Assembly (NCBI GenBank): GCA_964561605.1 | Contig: CAZLQD010000053.1 | Span: 124,001 to 188,000 of the forward strand | From: JALUZX01 sp964561605 | Lineage (GTDB): Bacteria > Planctomycetota > UBA1135 > JALUZX01 | Length of the DNA stretch: 64,000 nt | Direction of reading: 5' to 3' | Part shown: positions 1 to 9,110 of the stretch, piece after piece | Layout of the letters: each line of letters begins with the position of its first letter | Numbering within the stretch: the first letter of the stretch is position 1 | Made by a program: the position numbers and the translations under genes | The notes under the pieces: model-generated | What the model saw: only the letters and a program-made list of their open reading frames with translations | Databases searched by the model: none | Told to the model about the DNA's origin: nothing

Positions 1-40
1 GAATCTCGCCCTGGACGATACGGCAAAAGATACAATCCAT
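1..40 (-). CDS. HIT family protein, N-terminal fragment
   Basis: Only the first 13 codons lie in the window, reading MDCIFCRIVQGEI on the minus strand; the rest is beyond base 1. The start CIFCRIVxGEI is the hallmark opening of histidine-triad (HIT/HINT) nucleotide hydrolases, where the two cysteines often belong to a zinc site; the catalytic HxHxH would come later. A GGGAGG ribosome binding site (48-53) sits 7 nt before the ATG. A TAGAAT -10-like hexamer lies at 99-104 on the same strand, without a convincing -35. The gene diverges from the TPR-alphaCTD gene. The family call is good for so short a piece; the substrate cannot be said. Confidence 0.75.
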   Translation of the reverse strand, partial: MDCIFCRIVQGEI

Positions 41-143
41 GGATGCACCTCCCGGAGGAAAAGGGGGCGCCCGCCGCCGGGCGCGGCGCCGGGAGGGGAT
101 TCTATCGAAGGGCCTTCCCGGGGGACAGGGAGAGCCCCTCGAC

Positions 144-173
144 TTGACACGGAGAGCTTCAAGTTCCTAGAAT
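144..173 (+). promoter_or_regulatory. sigma70-type promoter of the TPR-alphaCTD/ruvA operon
   Basis: A perfect TTGACA -35 (144-149) is followed after 18 nt by TAGAAT (168-173), five of six matches to TATAAT. Transcription would start near 180, about 50 nt before the TTG start at 232. Confidence 0.75.
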
Positions 174-231
174 CCCCGCCCTTTACGGGCTTCCCGGCAC
201 CCCGGCGGGGAAGCCGATCGCAGGACACGCC

Positions 232-1587
232 TTGAACAAGGTCGGAAGGGATATGATCGAGGGAAGCTCCTCCGTGGAAGAAACCAGCCGGTCCCCCCAG
301 GACATCCTCATGTTCGACCCCATCAGTCCGGCCTGGGCCAAGGACCTGAAGAGCGCCGTCTACTCTTCTCCCAAGGCCAAGACCCGTTTCGCCCAGGCCC
401 TCGAGGCCCTGGCCAGGGACCAGGCCGGCGCGGACGAAGATACGCAACTCCGTAGAGGTGTGGGCCTCTTCATCCTGGGCCGGACCGAGGAGGCCGTGGA
501 TGTCCTTTCCAAGGTGGATCCCTCCCGTCCCTATGCAAGGTTCTTCCTGGGCCGGGCCCTCTACAAGCTCGGCCGGATCCAGGAGGCCAAGGAGACCCTG
601 GAGGGCGCCCTCGCCCTGACCCCCGAGGACCACGACGTCCGGGTGGCATACCTGGAGCTCACCGCCGGATTCAAGGATCCCGATCTCCTGGAACGGGAGA
701 TGGAGATGGGCCGCCACATCGAGGGAACCTCCGACTGGTTCTACTTCCTCGGCGTCCTCCAGGAGATGCGTGGGGATCACCAGGCCGCAATCGATTCCTG
801 GGACCAGGCTCTCCAGCTCGACCCCCAGCACCCCAAGGCCCTCTTCGCCCTGGCCAAGGAGCTGGACCGGCGGGGCGAGGACGAGGCGGCCCTGGAGCTC
901 TACGAGCGGGCCGCCGCCCTCAGGCCCGTCTTCATGGAAGCCCTCATGAACCTGGGAGTGCTCTACGAAGACCTGGGGCGGTACGACGACGCGGCCCGTT
1001 GCTTCTCCATGGTCCTCCGGGAGGATCCGACCCACTGGAAGGCCCGCCTCTACTTCCGCGACGCCGACGCCTCCAGGACCATGTACTACGACGAGGACCA
1101 GGAGAAGAAGGAAGACCGGCGCAACCAGATCCTCCAGATCCCCATCTCCGATTTCGAGCTCTCCGTCCGCTCCAGGAACTGCCTGGCCAAGATGGAGATC
1201 CGCACCCTGGGAGACCTGGTCAAGAAGACCGAGCAGGAGCTCCTCTCCTACAAGAACTTCGGCGACACGTCCCTCATGGAGATCAAGGAGATCCTGCGCC
1301 AGAAGGGACTCCGCCTCGGCCTGGGCAAGGAGGAACTCTCTTCTCTCGACACCCTGGAGGAGGAGGCCGGCGAAGGGGCCCCGGAGGACATGAAGAACCG
1401 GCCCGTCTCGGCCCTGGAACTCTCCGTCCGCGCCATGCGGGTCATGGAGATCCTCAAGGTGAAGACCCTGGGGGATCTCTGCAACAAGACCGAGGCCGAA
1501 CTCCTGGCCTGTCCGAACTTCGGCCAGACCTCCCTGAACGAGGTGAAGCAGAAGCTGGACAAGTTCGGCCTGAGCCTCAAGGGATAG
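232..1587 (+). CDS. TPR protein with two RNA polymerase alpha-CTD-like modules
   Basis: 451 aa. Residues about 60-290 form tetratricopeptide helices (for example the GDHQAAIDSWDQALQLDP unit), a protein-binding scaffold. Two modules follow at about 303-365 and 390-450 that each resemble the C-terminal domain of RNA polymerase alpha: both keep ELSVR, the TLGDL segment and an NFGxTS turn before the last helix. Module 1 retains the equivalents of E. coli alpha Arg265, Asn268 and Cys269; module 2 keeps only the Arg. In alpha these residues contact UP-element DNA, so DNA or regulator contact is plausible but inferred. The TTG start has AGGA six bases upstream; an in-frame ATG at 253 is an alternative. 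ruvA begins 6 nt after the stop. No polymerase core domain is present, so this is not rpoA. Confidence 0.85.
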   Translation: MNKVGRDMIEGSSSVEETSRSPQDILMFDPISPAWAKDLKSAVYSSPKAKTRFAQALEALARDQAGADEDTQLRRGVGLFILGRTEEAVDVLSKVDPSRPYARFFLGRALYKLGRIQEAKETLEGALALTPEDHDVRVAYLELTAGFKDPDLLEREMEMGRHIEGTSDWFYFLGVLQEMRGDHQAAIDSWDQALQLDPQHPKALFALAKELDRRGEDEAALELYERAAALRPVFMEALMNLGVLYEDLGRYDDAARCFSMVLREDPTHWKARLYFRDADASRTMYYDEDQEKKEDRRNQILQIPISDFELSVRSRNCLAKMEIRTLGDLVKKTEQELLSYKNFGDTSLMEIKEILRQKGLRLGLGKEELSSLDTLEEEAGEGAPEDMKNRPVSALELSVRAMRVMEILKVKTLGDLCNKTEAELLACPNFGQTSLNEVKQKLDKFGLSLKG

Positions 1588-1593
1588 GGCCCC

Positions 1594-2166
1594 TTGCTGG
1601 ACCACGTCCTGGGTCTGCTGGTCCACCTGGAACCCATGCGGGCCGTCGTCCGCACCGGCGGGCTGGGCCTGGACCTCCTCGTCCCCCTGACCACCTCCGC
1701 CCGCCTGGAGGAAGGCCGGGAAGTCCTCCTTTATACGCATGTCCACATCTCGGACAGCCCGAGGATCCTGGCCTTCTCCACCAGGGAGGAGAGGGATTTC
1801 TGCAGGAGCCTCCTCAAGGTCTCCGGTGTGGGCCCGGCCATCGCCGTCTCCATCCTCTCCCACGCTCCCCTGGAGGAACTCCTCGCCGCCCTGGCGGCCG
1901 GGGACGAGGGGGCCCTGACCCGGGTCAAGGGCGTGGGGAAGAAGACGGCCCAGAGGATTCTGCTGGACCTGAAGGAGACCGCCGGAGCCCTGGCCGCCGG
2001 AGTCCCCTCCCGCGGGGCCTCCCGGGAGGAGGAGGACGCCGTGGCCGCCCTGGTGGCCCTGGGCTTCAAGGAGAAGGAAGCCCGTTCCGCCGTGGCCCGG
2101 GTCCAGGCCAAGCAACCCGGGGTCGAGGCGGGAGAGATCATCCGGAGGGTCCTGGCGGGGGCCTGA
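1594..2166 (+). CDS. ruvA: Holliday junction branch-migration protein RuvA
   Basis: 190 aa, normal for RuvA, which clamps four-way junctions and loads the RuvB motor. The N-terminal OB fold (about 1-65), two helix-hairpin-helix motifs (SGVGPAIA and KGVGKKTAQRI) and a C-terminal UBA-like domain III after an acidic linker (EEEDAVAALVALGF) are all visible. The TTG start gives MLDHVLGLLVHL, aligning with the usual RuvA N-terminus; the Shine-Dalgarno is weak, so it may be translationally coupled to the gene 6 nt upstream. ruvB and ruvC are not in the window. Confidence 0.95.
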   Translation: MLDHVLGLLVHLEPMRAVVRTGGLGLDLLVPLTTSARLEEGREVLLYTHVHISDSPRILAFSTREERDFCRSLLKVSGVGPAIAVSILSHAPLEELLAALAAGDEGALTRVKGVGKKTAQRILLDLKETAGALAAGVPSRGASREEEDAVAALVALGFKEKEARSAVARVQAKQPGVEAGEIIRRVLAGA

Positions 2167-2314
2167 TTTCCTTCCCTTTCCGGCCCCTCCATGCCGATCT
2201 CTCCAGGGATGTGGAACTACGTCTTCAGAGAACGGCGCCGCCTTTCCGCGATCTACCGGAAGACCCGGCCCGTCCGGCCTGGAAGAGGAAGCAAGGCTGT
2301 GCGATAAAGGAGGG

Positions 2315-3619
2315 ATGAGCTTCTCCCTCCTTCCGGCCGCATGGATTCTGGGGTCCCTCCTGGCCCTCCAGGGCCCGGGGAAGGTCCAGCCTCCCAGGAA
2401 CCTGGAAGATCTCGCCCGCATCGCCGCCGCCCGTGCCGCTCGGGCCCTGGAACGAGGGAAGCTCCTCCTGCAACGCTACAGGGCGGACCTCTCCCTTTCG
2501 TACGACCAGAACAGGGAATTCGTGGAACGGGCCGTCCGTGCCCTGGCTTCCCGGGGAACGGACCTGGCCCCCCTCCTCCTTCCTCTCCTGGATCCCAAGA
2601 ACCAGAGCGACCGGGCCAGGTACCTGGCGGAAAACGCCGCCCGGGTCCTGGAGAGGATGGGGACCGGGGCCTTCCTCCCCCGGCTCGAGAGGCTCCTCCG
2701 GGAAGGAAGCCCCCCAGCCAGGGCCCTGGCGGCGCGCCTCCTGGGAAGATCGGGAAGGAAGGAGGCCGTTCCTCCCCTGATGGAGGCCTTGAAAGATCCA
2801 GACCCAGCCGTGGTGGCCTCAGCCGTGGAGGCCCTGGGAGAACTGGGCGCCCGGGAGGCCCGGAAGGCCCTCCTGGGACTTTTCTCCACCCAGGATCCCC
2901 GGCTCCGGAAGGCCCTGGTCCGGAGCCTCGCCAAGGTGGGCGAACCCGGGGACCTGGACCGGGCCCTGGCCTCCTTCGCCGGCAACAGGGACGAAGGAAC
3001 CCTCTTCCTCCTCCTGGACCTGGTCCAGGCCCTGGGGAAGGGAAGCACCAGGGCCCTCCGTTTCTCCGCCGACCTGGCGGCCTCCGAGGGCCTGAGCCTG
3101 GCCCTCCGCCAGAGGGCCATGGAGGCCCTGGGCGCCCTGGCCCGGAAGGGGGACAAGGAGACCATGGGGAGGCTCAGGAAGCTGATCAAGAATCCCCTCA
3201 CCCCCGAATCCCTCCGCAGGCAGGCGGCCTACATCCTTTACGGATTAGGAGATACCTGGGCCAAGAAGGTGGTCCTCGGGCCGGCGGAGCGCTTCCTCAA
3301 GAAGAACCCCCGGATTCCCTACGCCTGGGTCAACAGGGGGGACGTCTACTTCAAGCTCGGCCGTTACGCCAAGGCTTTGCAGGACTACAACCGGGCCGTC
3401 CAGCTCTGCGGGAGCTCCTCCCGTGCCGAGCCCCACACCTGGGCGCAGATCTTCCTTTGCTGCCTCAAGCTCGGCAAGAAGAGGGAATTGCTTCGTGCCG
3501 TAAAAAAGAGCCGCCTTGGACCGAAGGTCCTGGCGGAACTTCTCCAGGGGAACCCGGAACTCCTGGAGGCCTGCCGCCGGGACCAGGATCTCGCCCGGGC
3601 CTTCCAGTTGCGCCGTTGA
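2315..3619 (+). CDS. Secreted HEAT-repeat and TPR protein
   Basis: 434 aa. A strong AAGGAGGG site precedes the ATG, and residues 1-25 look like a secretion signal (hydrophobic AWILGSLLALQG). From about 85 to 300 there are HEAT/PBS-lyase-like alpha repeats (for example LMEALKDPDPAVVASAVEALGELG), then TPR helices around 315-385 (AWVNRGDVYFKLGRYAKAL). Such proteins are scaffolds; no catalytic residues are visible. It lies between ruvA (148 nt away) and the ArnT-like transferase (9 nt away), so it probably shares an operon with the latter. The partner is unknown. Confidence 0.8.
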   Translation: MSFSLLPAAWILGSLLALQGPGKVQPPRNLEDLARIAAARAARALERGKLLLQRYRADLSLSYDQNREFVERAVRALASRGTDLAPLLLPLLDPKNQSDRARYLAENAARVLERMGTGAFLPRLERLLREGSPPARALAARLLGRSGRKEAVPPLMEALKDPDPAVVASAVEALGELGAREARKALLGLFSTQDPRLRKALVRSLAKVGEPGDLDRALASFAGNRDEGTLFLLLDLVQALGKGSTRALRFSADLAASEGLSLALRQRAMEALGALARKGDKETMGRLRKLIKNPLTPESLRRQAAYILYGLGDTWAKKVVLGPAERFLKKNPRIPYAWVNRGDVYFKLGRYAKALQDYNRAVQLCGSSSRAEPHTWAQIFLCCLKLGKKRELLRAVKKSRLGPKVLAELLQGNPELLEACRRDQDLARAFQLRR

Positions 3620-3628
3620 GAGAATGCG

Positions 3629-5092
3629 ATGACTCCGGAGAGACCCTCCAGGTTCGGCTGGATCCTCCTGGTCCTCCTCCTGGCCTTCGCCTTCCAGGGC
3701 TCCCGCCACGTCTGGGATCCCGACGAGGGACGGTATACGGCCGTGGCCCTGAACATGCTCCGCACCGGGGACTGGCTGGTCCCAAGGCTCCACGACGAAC
3801 ACCTCCACTTCACCAAGCCCCCCGTCACCTACTGGGCCCTGGGGGTCTCCATGCTCCTCCTGGGAAAGAACGAGTGGGCCGCCAGGGCACCCAACGCCCT
3901 GGCCTTCCTGGGAACGATCTTCCTGGTCTTCCTCCTGGGCCGCTCCATCCGGCCCCGTTCCCCCGGCCTCCCGGCCCTGGTCTATGCAACCACCATCCTT
4001 CCCTTCGGCGCGGCGAACCTGGTTACGACCGACACCATCCTCGTCTTCTTCGAGACCCTGGCGGCCCTCGCTTTCTGGAAGTGGGAGGAGAGCGGCGGAA
4101 AGAGGGGCTTCCTCCTCCTATTCTGGGGAGGCCTTGGCCTGGCCTTCCTGACCAAGGGTCCTCCCGGCCTGATCCCCCTCCTGCCCGCCCTGGCATATCT
4201 GCTGATCCGAAAAGGAGCGAGGGCGTCCCTCCGCCTCTTCCATCCCGCAGGCCTCCTGGCCTTCCTGGTCCTGGGAGGGGCCTGGTACGCCCTGGTGATC
4301 TGGAAGACACCGGGCCTTCTCGACTACTTCCTCGAGAAGGAGGTGGTGGGCCGGATCTTCACGGGCATGCACAGGCGCAACGCCCGGTGGTACAAGGCCT
4401 TCGTCGTCTACATCCCGACCCTCCTCCTGGGTGGTCTCCCCTGGGCCTGGTTCCTCCTTGGAGCCTGGAGGAAGGGGGCGGGCCTCCTCGAGCCCTCCCG
4501 GTGGAAGGAACTCTCCCGCAGGGAGCCGGCCCTTTTCTTCCTCCTCCTCTGGTTCCTCCTTCCCCTTCCGGTCTTCTTCCTGGCCACATCCCGCCTTCCC
4601 CTCTACATCCTCCCCCTCTTCGTTCCCCTGGCGATCCTCTCGGCATCCCGGATCCCCCCTTCCCCTTCCTTCCCCTCGAAGTGGAAGAAGGCCCTCCTCG
4701 CCTGGTCCCTCCTGCTCATCGCCGCCAAGGGGGCCTGTGCCTTCCTCCCCTATCCGAAGGATCCCGTCCCCTTGGCCAGGTTCCTCAGGGGAGTCCACCC
4801 GTCCCCGATCCAGGAAGTGGTCTTCTACTGCACCCACCCCCGTTACGGACTGGCCTTCTACCTGGACACGGAGGTGGAGGAGGTCTTCCCCCATCCCCGG
4901 CCCCCCTCCTTTCCCTCCCCCTTCCCGCCCCAGACCCTCTCCCAGGAATTGGAGGAGAAGGAGCCCCACTCCCTGCTCCTGGCCCGCAGGGAGTGCGGCA
5001 AGGAGGCCGAGAGGATCCTCTTGGAGAAGGGCCTGTCCCCGACTTCGCTGGGGACCTTCGGCAAGTACAGGGTCTTCCAGATCCGCCCTTGA
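3629..5092 (+). CDS. ArnT-like GT-C glycosyltransferase (GT39/GT83 type)
   Basis: 487 aa integral membrane protein with about ten hydrophobic segments. The first periplasmic loop reads WDPDEGRYTAVALNMLRTGDWLVP followed by a TKPP and YWALG segment, the classic signature of ArnT and related polyprenyl-phosphate-sugar transferases, including the acidic DE pair needed for catalysis. These enzymes move a sugar from a lipid-linked donor to lipid A, protein or glycan on the outer face of the membrane. The C-terminal 100 residues form a soluble domain. The acceptor is unknown. It is 13 nt upstream of the GH172 gene, pointing to a joint role in surface glycan. Confidence 0.88.
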   Translation: MTPERPSRFGWILLVLLLAFAFQGSRHVWDPDEGRYTAVALNMLRTGDWLVPRLHDEHLHFTKPPVTYWALGVSMLLLGKNEWAARAPNALAFLGTIFLVFLLGRSIRPRSPGLPALVYATTILPFGAANLVTTDTILVFFETLAALAFWKWEESGGKRGFLLLFWGGLGLAFLTKGPPGLIPLLPALAYLLIRKGARASLRLFHPAGLLAFLVLGGAWYALVIWKTPGLLDYFLEKEVVGRIFTGMHRRNARWYKAFVVYIPTLLLGGLPWAWFLLGAWRKGAGLLEPSRWKELSRREPALFFLLLWFLLPLPVFFLATSRLPLYILPLFVPLAILSASRIPPSPSFPSKWKKALLAWSLLLIAAKGACAFLPYPKDPVPLARFLRGVHPSPIQEVVFYCTHPRYGLAFYLDTEVEEVFPHPRPPSFPSPFPPQTLSQELEEKEPHSLLLARRECGKEAERILLEKGLSPTSLGTFGKYRVFQIRP

Positions 5093-5105
5093 GGAGGATG
5101 CGCCC

Positions 5106-7592
5106 ATGAATCCCGTCCTACGAAAAGCACCGGCTGTGTCGCTCCTCCTCCCGGCGATCCTCCAGCTTCTCCCCGCCCAGGCCCCGAGGGAGGTCCCACT
5201 GGGCTTCGACCTTCTCCCGGCCTGGGATTCCCTCCCCTATCTCCACGACAGGCCCTGTCTCCAGGCCTCGAGCTGGGACCGCAGCGGTGGAAACAGGGAT
5301 TCCGGCAACTTTCTCCGGGTGGAGAAGGACGGAGAGCAGGTCCTGATGGAGGCCCGGGGGCCGGGATGCATCCACCGGATCTGGTGCACGGGAATCCTCC
5401 GTCCCGGAATCCCGGCGACGAAGAGCCCCGAATGCCGCTGGCGGTTCTGGATCGACGGAGAGAAGAAACCCAGGCTCGATCTCTCCGTTGCCGAGCTCTT
5501 CGGCCTGGCGGGCAGGAAGCCCTTCGTCCCTCCCCTGGCGAGGACCTTCCGGTCGGGCCGGGGGCCCTGGGAGGGCCATGCGAGCATGTGCTACGTTCCC
5601 ATCCCATTCGAGAAGTCCATCAGGATCACCGGGAGGAACCTCTCCTTCTACCAGATCGACTACCACCTCTATCCCCCGGGAACCAGGATCCGCTCCTTCT
5701 CCCTCCCCCTCGAACCCCGTGAGGAGGAGGCCCTCCGGCGGGGGGCGGCGATGTTCGCCCGGAAGGGAAGTCCTCCCCTCCCCATCCCCCCCTCGGAATG
5801 GAGGGACTTCACCCCAGGAGGCCCCCTGCCCCTGGAACCGGGGGGAACCTTCTCCACCACACTGGATGGGGCAGGTTCGATCCGGGGGATCCGGATCGGT
5901 GTGGAACCGGTCACGCCCGAGACCCTGAGGGGGCTGGTCCTGGAGATCTCCTGGGACGGAAATCCCTTCCCCTCGGTCCGGGTTCCCCTGGGAGACTTCT
6001 TCGGAACGGGCCCTGTCCCCCGGCCCTTCCGTGCCCTTCCTTTCGGAAGGACCGCCGGGGGGTTCTATTGCTGGTTCCCCATGCCCTTCCGCTCGGGGGC
6101 GGAATTGAAACTCCGCAACGATCTTCCCCGAAAAGTCCGCCTCTCCTCCTTCAGGATCGCCTGGAGGCCCCTTCCCACCCTCGCCCCGAACGCAGCCCGC
6201 TTCCATGGTGCCTACCGCCAGGTTAAAGACATCCCCGGCAGGCGGGATTTCCGCGTCCTCCAAGCCCGGGGACGGGGGAAGTTCCTGGGTTGCAATCTCA
6301 CCATGCAGTCCCGCCCCGGGACAGAGGGGATCTATTTCCTGGAGGGAGACGAGAAGATCTACGTCGACGGGGAGAACTGGCCCAGCCGCTACCTGGGAAC
6401 GGGGACGGAGGACTACTTCAACGGCGCATACTTCTGGAACGCCCTTCGTTTCGAACACGGCCCGGTCTCGGGCCTCACCTTCCTGGATTGGGGGATGAGA
6501 CGGGTTTGCGCATATCGGGTCCACTTCCCCGACGACGTCTCCTTCCGGAAGGAGTTCGTCATGGACATCGAGCACGGTCCGGTGAGCGACCACCCCTCCG
6601 ACTACCAGGGCGCCGCCTGGTGGTACCAGCTTCCCCCGGCCCCCGCCCCTCCCCTTCCCCCCTGGAGGGAACGGATCGCCAGGACCATCGTCCCCCGCCC
6701 TTTGCGGCCCCCGGAATCCATCGCCCTGGAGGCCTCGCCCCGGGTGGAGGAGGGTGTCCTCCGCAAGAGGGCCTGGAAGGACCTGAGCCCTTTCTTCCTC
6801 GGCGGGGAGGCCTGGGAGTGCTCCCCGGGGAAGGAGGGAGGCAGGTTCACCTGGACCTTCCACGTTCCGGCCAGGGAGCGGTACGACCTGGCGGTCCAGC
6901 TCGCCCGGGGTCCCCTGGGAGGACCGGTCCGGTTCCTCCTGGACGGAGATCCCCTCCGGGAGATCTCGACCCTGGGCCCCTCCCTCCGGCCGGGCCTCCT
7001 GGTGAACCTCCCGGCTAGGCTCCTTGCGCCGGGCCCCCACGACCTGACCCTGCTCCTTCCCCGGAGGGGAGCGGAAAGGGTCCTCTGGACGGGGCTCTCG
7101 GCCGGGCCCACAGGGCCCATGGTGGACCGCTGGTACCTCCTGGGCCCCTTCCCTTCCAGGAAGCCCGAGGAATTCGCCCGGGAATTCGGCCCGGAGAAAC
7201 GTCCCGGCGGAAAGGTGGACCTGGAGGCCCCTTACTCCGGCGAGGGCGGGAGGAGCCTCTCCTGGAAGCCCTGGAAGGCGGCCTACGTGGACCTCTGCGC
7301 CGCCCTGGGAGGCGGAGGCGGACGGGCCGCCTACGGCTACTCCCGCATCGAAGCCACGGCACCCCTGGAAACGGTCCTCTTCGTAGGGAAGGACGACGGG
7401 ATCCGGCTCTGGCTCAACGGCAGGCTCCTCCTGTCCCGGAACACCTGGAGCCACGGCACACCCGACAGGCTGGCCGTCCCGGTCCGGTTCCGGAAGGGGA
7501 CCAACCATCTCCTCGTGAAGTGCGCCAACCTCTTCGGTGGGTGGGGTTTCTGTATCCGGCCCGCCGATCCGGAGAGGCTCCTCTCCTGGTGA
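5106..7592 (+). CDS. Secreted GH172 (DUF2961) glycoside hydrolase
   Basis: 828 aa. The ATG at 5106 has GAGGAGG 7 nt upstream and gives a signal peptide ending near LLPAQA. The DUF2961/GH172 core spans about 35-500, with conserved SSWDRSGGNRDSGNF, GPGCIHRIW and GTGTEDYFNGAYFW. Characterised GH172 enzymes act on alpha-fructofuranosides or D-arabinofuranosides, so a furanoside substrate is a fair guess, not a demonstration. Residues about 660-828 add a beta-rich region with DDGIRLWLNG and GTNHLLVK, a module common in secreted planctomycete proteins and probably a binding domain. It is the last gene of the operon with the ArnT-like transferase. Confidence 0.88.
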   Translation: MNPVLRKAPAVSLLLPAILQLLPAQAPREVPLGFDLLPAWDSLPYLHDRPCLQASSWDRSGGNRDSGNFLRVEKDGEQVLMEARGPGCIHRIWCTGILRPGIPATKSPECRWRFWIDGEKKPRLDLSVAELFGLAGRKPFVPPLARTFRSGRGPWEGHASMCYVPIPFEKSIRITGRNLSFYQIDYHLYPPGTRIRSFSLPLEPREEEALRRGAAMFARKGSPPLPIPPSEWRDFTPGGPLPLEPGGTFSTTLDGAGSIRGIRIGVEPVTPETLRGLVLEISWDGNPFPSVRVPLGDFFGTGPVPRPFRALPFGRTAGGFYCWFPMPFRSGAELKLRNDLPRKVRLSSFRIAWRPLPTLAPNAARFHGAYRQVKDIPGRRDFRVLQARGRGKFLGCNLTMQSRPGTEGIYFLEGDEKIYVDGENWPSRYLGTGTEDYFNGAYFWNALRFEHGPVSGLTFLDWGMRRVCAYRVHFPDDVSFRKEFVMDIEHGPVSDHPSDYQGAAWWYQLPPAPAPPLPPWRERIARTIVPRPLRPPESIALEASPRVEEGVLRKRAWKDLSPFFLGGEAWECSPGKEGGRFTWTFHVPARERYDLAVQLARGPLGGPVRFLLDGDPLREISTLGPSLRPGLLVNLPARLLAPGPHDLTLLLPRRGAERVLWTGLSAGPTGPMVDRWYLLGPFPSRKPEEFAREFGPEKRPGGKVDLEAPYSGEGGRSLSWKPWKAAYVDLCAALGGGGGRAAYGYSRIEATAPLETVLFVGKDDGIRLWLNGRLLLSRNTWSHGTPDRLAVPVRFRKGTNHLLVKCANLFGGWGFCIRPADPERLLSW

Positions 7593-7649
7593 CCGCTCCG
7601 AATCCCCCCGGTCCTCCTCCCCCGGAGGGAAAGGAGGGGACGGGCCGCC

Positions 7650-7678
7650 TTGACTTGCTCCCCCCCCCTCCCCAGAAT
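7650..7678 (+). promoter_or_regulatory. Promoter of the tig-clpP-clpX-rlmN operon
   Basis: TTGACT (7650-7655), 17-nt pyrimidine-rich spacer, CAGAAT (7673-7678). It lies 34 nt before the trigger factor ATG. Confidence 0.65.
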
Positions 7679-7711
7679 CCGGCCTTTCCTCACAACAACC
7701 GGAAAGAGGTC

Positions 7712-9004
7712 ATGGAAACCAAAATCGAGGACATCGGGCCCTGCCGGAAGAAGCTGACCATCACCATCCCGGCGGAAGAACTCAAGCAGGAACTGGACAA
7801 GGGATTCAAAGAGGCCTCCCGGTACGTCCGGGTGCCCGGGTTCCGCCCCGGAAAGGTTCCCAGGGCCATCCTGGAGAAGAAGTACGGCCCGGCCCTGAGG
7901 GAGGACGTGAAGGAGAGGGTCGTGGACCAGGCCTGGCGGGAGGCCTTGGAGAAGGAGGAATTGGAACCCCTGGGTGAGCCCAAGGTGGAGAACCTTCCTC
8001 CCGGCCCCCTGGACGAGACCCAGGACCTTTCCTTCCAGGTCCTCTTCGACGTCTATCCCCGGATCCAGCTGGGCGAGGTGAAGGGCCTCAAGGTGAAGAA
8101 GGAGAAGATCCATGTCTCCGAGGCCGAGGTGGACCAGGCCCTGGACGAACTGGCCCGCTCCCGTGCCCGCCTCGAGCCCGTGGACGACGCCGAGATGGAG
8201 AGGGAGGACCACGCCAAGTGCGACCTGGAGTTCCTCCACGAAGGGAAGAGCGTCAAGGAGATCAAGGATCTGGTCCTCTCCCCCTTCCGGCCCTTGGAGG
8301 GGACCGATGCCGAGGAGTTCGCCGCCAAGCTCCTGGGGAGGAAGGCCGGCGAAGAATCTGTCATCCCCCTCACCTTCTCCGAGAGGTTTCCCGTCGAGGA
8401 GGTCCGGGGCAAGCCGGGAGAGGTGAAGATCAAGATCCAGCAGGTCCTCAGGGAGAAGGTCCCCCCCGTGGACGACGACCTCGCCAAGGCCCTGGGAGTG
8501 GAGGGGGGACTGGAGGAACTCCGCAAGAAGGTGGAAGAGAGCCTCCTCAGGGAGAAGGAGCAGGCCGACCGGAAGCGGATCGAGGAGGAGCTCCTGGACC
8601 AGCTCCTGGCGGAATACCCCTTCGACCTCCCCCAGGCCATCGTGGACGAACAGGTGGAGAGCCGGATCAAGCGTGCCAAGGCCGAGATGGAGGCCCAGGG
8701 GCTCCCACCCGAGGAGATCGCCGCCAAGGTGGCCGCCATGAAGGAAGAGGTCCGGGACGAGGATGTCCGGGCCATCAAGACCTTCTTCCTGGTGAGGGAG
8801 ATCGCCAAGAAGGAGAAGATCTACGTCACCGAGGGGGAGGTGACCCGGGCCGTCCAGGCCCTGGCGGCGGAGCAGAACGTTCCGGCCGACCAGCTCCGGG
8901 CCAGGATGGAGTCCCAGGGCTACCTCCAGGAGCTGCGCTTCGACCTTCTGGAGAGGAAGGTCCGGGACTATCTCAGGGAGAAGGCCGACCTGGTCGAAGA
9001 ATAG
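7712..9004 (+). CDS. tig: Trigger factor
   Basis: 430 aa, matching the usual 430-450. Trigger factor docks at the ribosomal exit tunnel and shields nascent chains. The ribosome-binding domain (1-115) carries the signature GFRPGKVPRAILEKKYG; the middle (about 150-245) occupies the peptidyl-prolyl isomerase position but is poorly conserved; the C-terminal half is the charged helical cradle with the LDQLLAEYPFDLP segment. GGAAAGAGG precedes the ATG. An upstream in-frame extension to 7520 was rejected because it runs through the promoter and stop region of the preceding gene. It heads the standard tig-clpP-clpX cluster. Confidence 0.96.
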   Translation: METKIEDIGPCRKKLTITIPAEELKQELDKGFKEASRYVRVPGFRPGKVPRAILEKKYGPALREDVKERVVDQAWREALEKEELEPLGEPKVENLPPGPLDETQDLSFQVLFDVYPRIQLGEVKGLKVKKEKIHVSEAEVDQALDELARSRARLEPVDDAEMEREDHAKCDLEFLHEGKSVKEIKDLVLSPFRPLEGTDAEEFAAKLLGRKAGEESVIPLTFSERFPVEEVRGKPGEVKIKIQQVLREKVPPVDDDLAKALGVEGGLEELRKKVEESLLREKEQADRKRIEEELLDQLLAEYPFDLPQAIVDEQVESRIKRAKAEMEAQGLPPEEIAAKVAAMKEEVRDEDVRAIKTFFLVREIAKKEKIYVTEGEVTRAVQALAAEQNVPADQLRARMESQGYLQELRFDLLERKVRDYLREKADLVEE

Positions 9005-9110
9005 ATAGAATAGGCAACAGGCCGAGGATCGATCCCGGCTCCACCTCCCCCCTCCGGGGCTGGTTCCGGGTCGAGGCAATCGAACAACCGAGGAAAACGG
9101 AGAAAGGCCC

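Noticed and set aside
67..84. 7-bp GC hairpin in the leader of the HIT gene.
   Set aside because: Very GC-rich local sequence, no riboswitch or attenuator signature.
2209..2307. A 32-codon basic reading frame between ruvA and the HEAT/TPR gene, ending just before that gene's Shine-Dalgarno.
   Set aside because: Weak ribosome site, no recognisable motif, and length within chance in GC-rich DNA; kept only as a possible leader peptide.
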